From assembly GCA_946623915.1 (NCBI GenBank), contig CAMORQ010000016.1, forward strand, positions 1 to 14,246: DNA of 14,246 nucleotides. The letters run 5' to 3'. The position numbers were made by a program, and so were the translations under genes. This document shows positions 14,054 to 14,246 of this stretch, in pieces. The stretch's first letter is position 1, and every line of letters starts with the position of its first letter. Below the pieces are notes generated by a model. It was not told the origin of the DNA. It saw only the letters and a list, made by a program, of their open reading frames with translations, and ran no database searches. Source of the stretch: an uncultured Coriobacteriaceae bacterium (GTDB taxonomy: Bacteria > Actinomycetota > Coriobacteriia > Coriobacteriales > Eggerthellaceae).

Positions 14054-14104
14054 TATTCAGAATAATTGAATTATGATCGAAGCTGACGAAATGTATTCAG
14101 AATA
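14054..14104. promoter_or_regulatory. Two copies of the palindrome TATTCAGAATA
   Basis: TATTCAGAATA, a perfect dyad around a central A, occurs at 14054-14064 and 14094-14104, 40 bases apart start to start and so nearly four helical turns. A looser version, TATTC-TAAT-GAATA, lies at 14151-14164. Repeated dyads on one DNA face are typical of operator sites; the regulator is unknown. Confidence 0.45.
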
Positions 14105-14126
14105 TCTAGGTGTATAACGTTTTTGG

Positions 14127-14156
14127 TTTACACTTCTAATCTGTTGTAATTATTCT
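14127..14156 (+). promoter_or_regulatory. Promoter candidate inside the inverted repeat
   Basis: TTTACA (14127-14132, five of six matches) and TATTCT (14151-14156, four of six) are 18 bases apart. The -10 overlaps the right arm and the third TATTC/GAATA dyad. It would read rightward out of the window, where the target is unknown. Confidence 0.25.
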
Positions 14157-14246
14157 AATGAATAGATAATGGTCACAAGGCCCAATCTCATACATTTTGG
14201 AGAAACCTATTTACACAGACGACTCGATCGGCCTGCATTCTGGCAA

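Larger units (their letters stand above)
14012..14204. repeat. Large imperfect inverted repeat around an 80-base core
   Basis: The core arms are 14025-14067 and 14148-14191. Read inward, both begin ATGAGATTGGGC, continue as TTGTGACCA and TATCTAT, and end in AGAATAATT, with two substitutions and a short insertion/deletion between them. Weaker matching extends outward to about 14012 and 14204 (CAAAA motifs on both sides). The 80-base core is AT-rich. No target-site duplication is evident. It could be a small mobile element, an invertible segment or a paired regulator site. Confidence 0.85.
13940..14246. other. AT-rich non-coding right end
   Basis: I see no gene in these 307 bases. The left part (13940-14011) holds a TTGCATGCAA palindrome (13996-14005) and nothing else of note. 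The centre is a large inverted repeat with promoter-like and operator-like sequences. From about 14214 the base composition becomes GC-rich again; on the minus strand a frame entering from the right edge ends at TAA (14211-14213) after eleven visible codons, so the tail of a convergent gene is possible but cannot be judged. Confidence 0.6.

Noticed and set aside
14211..14246. Minus-strand frame end (eleven codons then TAA) at the right edge
   Set aside because: Too short to tell from chance; noted only as a possible tail of a convergent gene.

Overview
The window is GC-rich, with AT-rich islands only at 12584-12756 and after about 13940. Its mix of molybdoenzyme, Tat-dependent lipoproteins and a surface-polysaccharide operon points to an anaerobic, high-GC Gram-positive bacterium. 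My best guess is a gut Coriobacteriia/Eggerthellaceae-type actinobacterium; this is inferred from gene content and codon style, not from a marker gene. All supported genes lie on the + strand.

Region 1 (2-7283) is the 3' part of a surface-polysaccharide operon: a family-2 glycosyltransferase cut by the left edge, a second family-2 glycosyltransferase, a Wzy/O-antigen-ligase-like membrane protein, an APC-family amino-acid permease, a TupA-like ATP-grasp protein and a Wzx-like flippase. The genes are separated by a few bases or overlap at stop/start codons, so they are probably co-transcribed. A permease translationally coupled to an ATP-grasp ligase-like protein suggests that the polymer or its lipid-linked precursor may carry an amino-acid decoration.

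Region 2 (7284-12583) starts with a 199-base gap holding a weak promoter candidate and a strong hairpin. A five-gene operon follows: a rhodanese lipoprotein on a repeat-built Ser/Ala/Asp stalk, a TorD-like chaperone, a Tat-exported molybdopterin catalytic subunit of PsrA/PhsA type that also has a lipobox, a 16-cysteine four-[4Fe-4S] subunit, and an eight-helix NrfD/PsrC-like quinol subunit. This is a complete polysulfide/thiosulfate-reductase-type respiratory complex with its maturation factor.

Region 3 (12584-13939) has a good sigma-70-type promoter with an upstream dyad, a leader with a candidate 16-residue uORF, a second lipoprotein with a long Ser/Ala stalk and two intact rhodanese domains, and a strong intrinsic terminator. 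With the first rhodanese lipoprotein, it brackets the reductase. The arrangement suggests a surface-tethered sulfur-relay system comparable in logic to Sud and Psr of Wolinella, but lipid-anchored. This is the most interesting proposal in the window.

Region 4 (13940-14246) has no convincing gene. It holds a large imperfect inverted repeat (about 55-base arms around an 80-base AT-rich core) with two copies of an 11-base palindrome and a promoter candidate. It could be a regulatory region, a small mobile element or an invertible segment.
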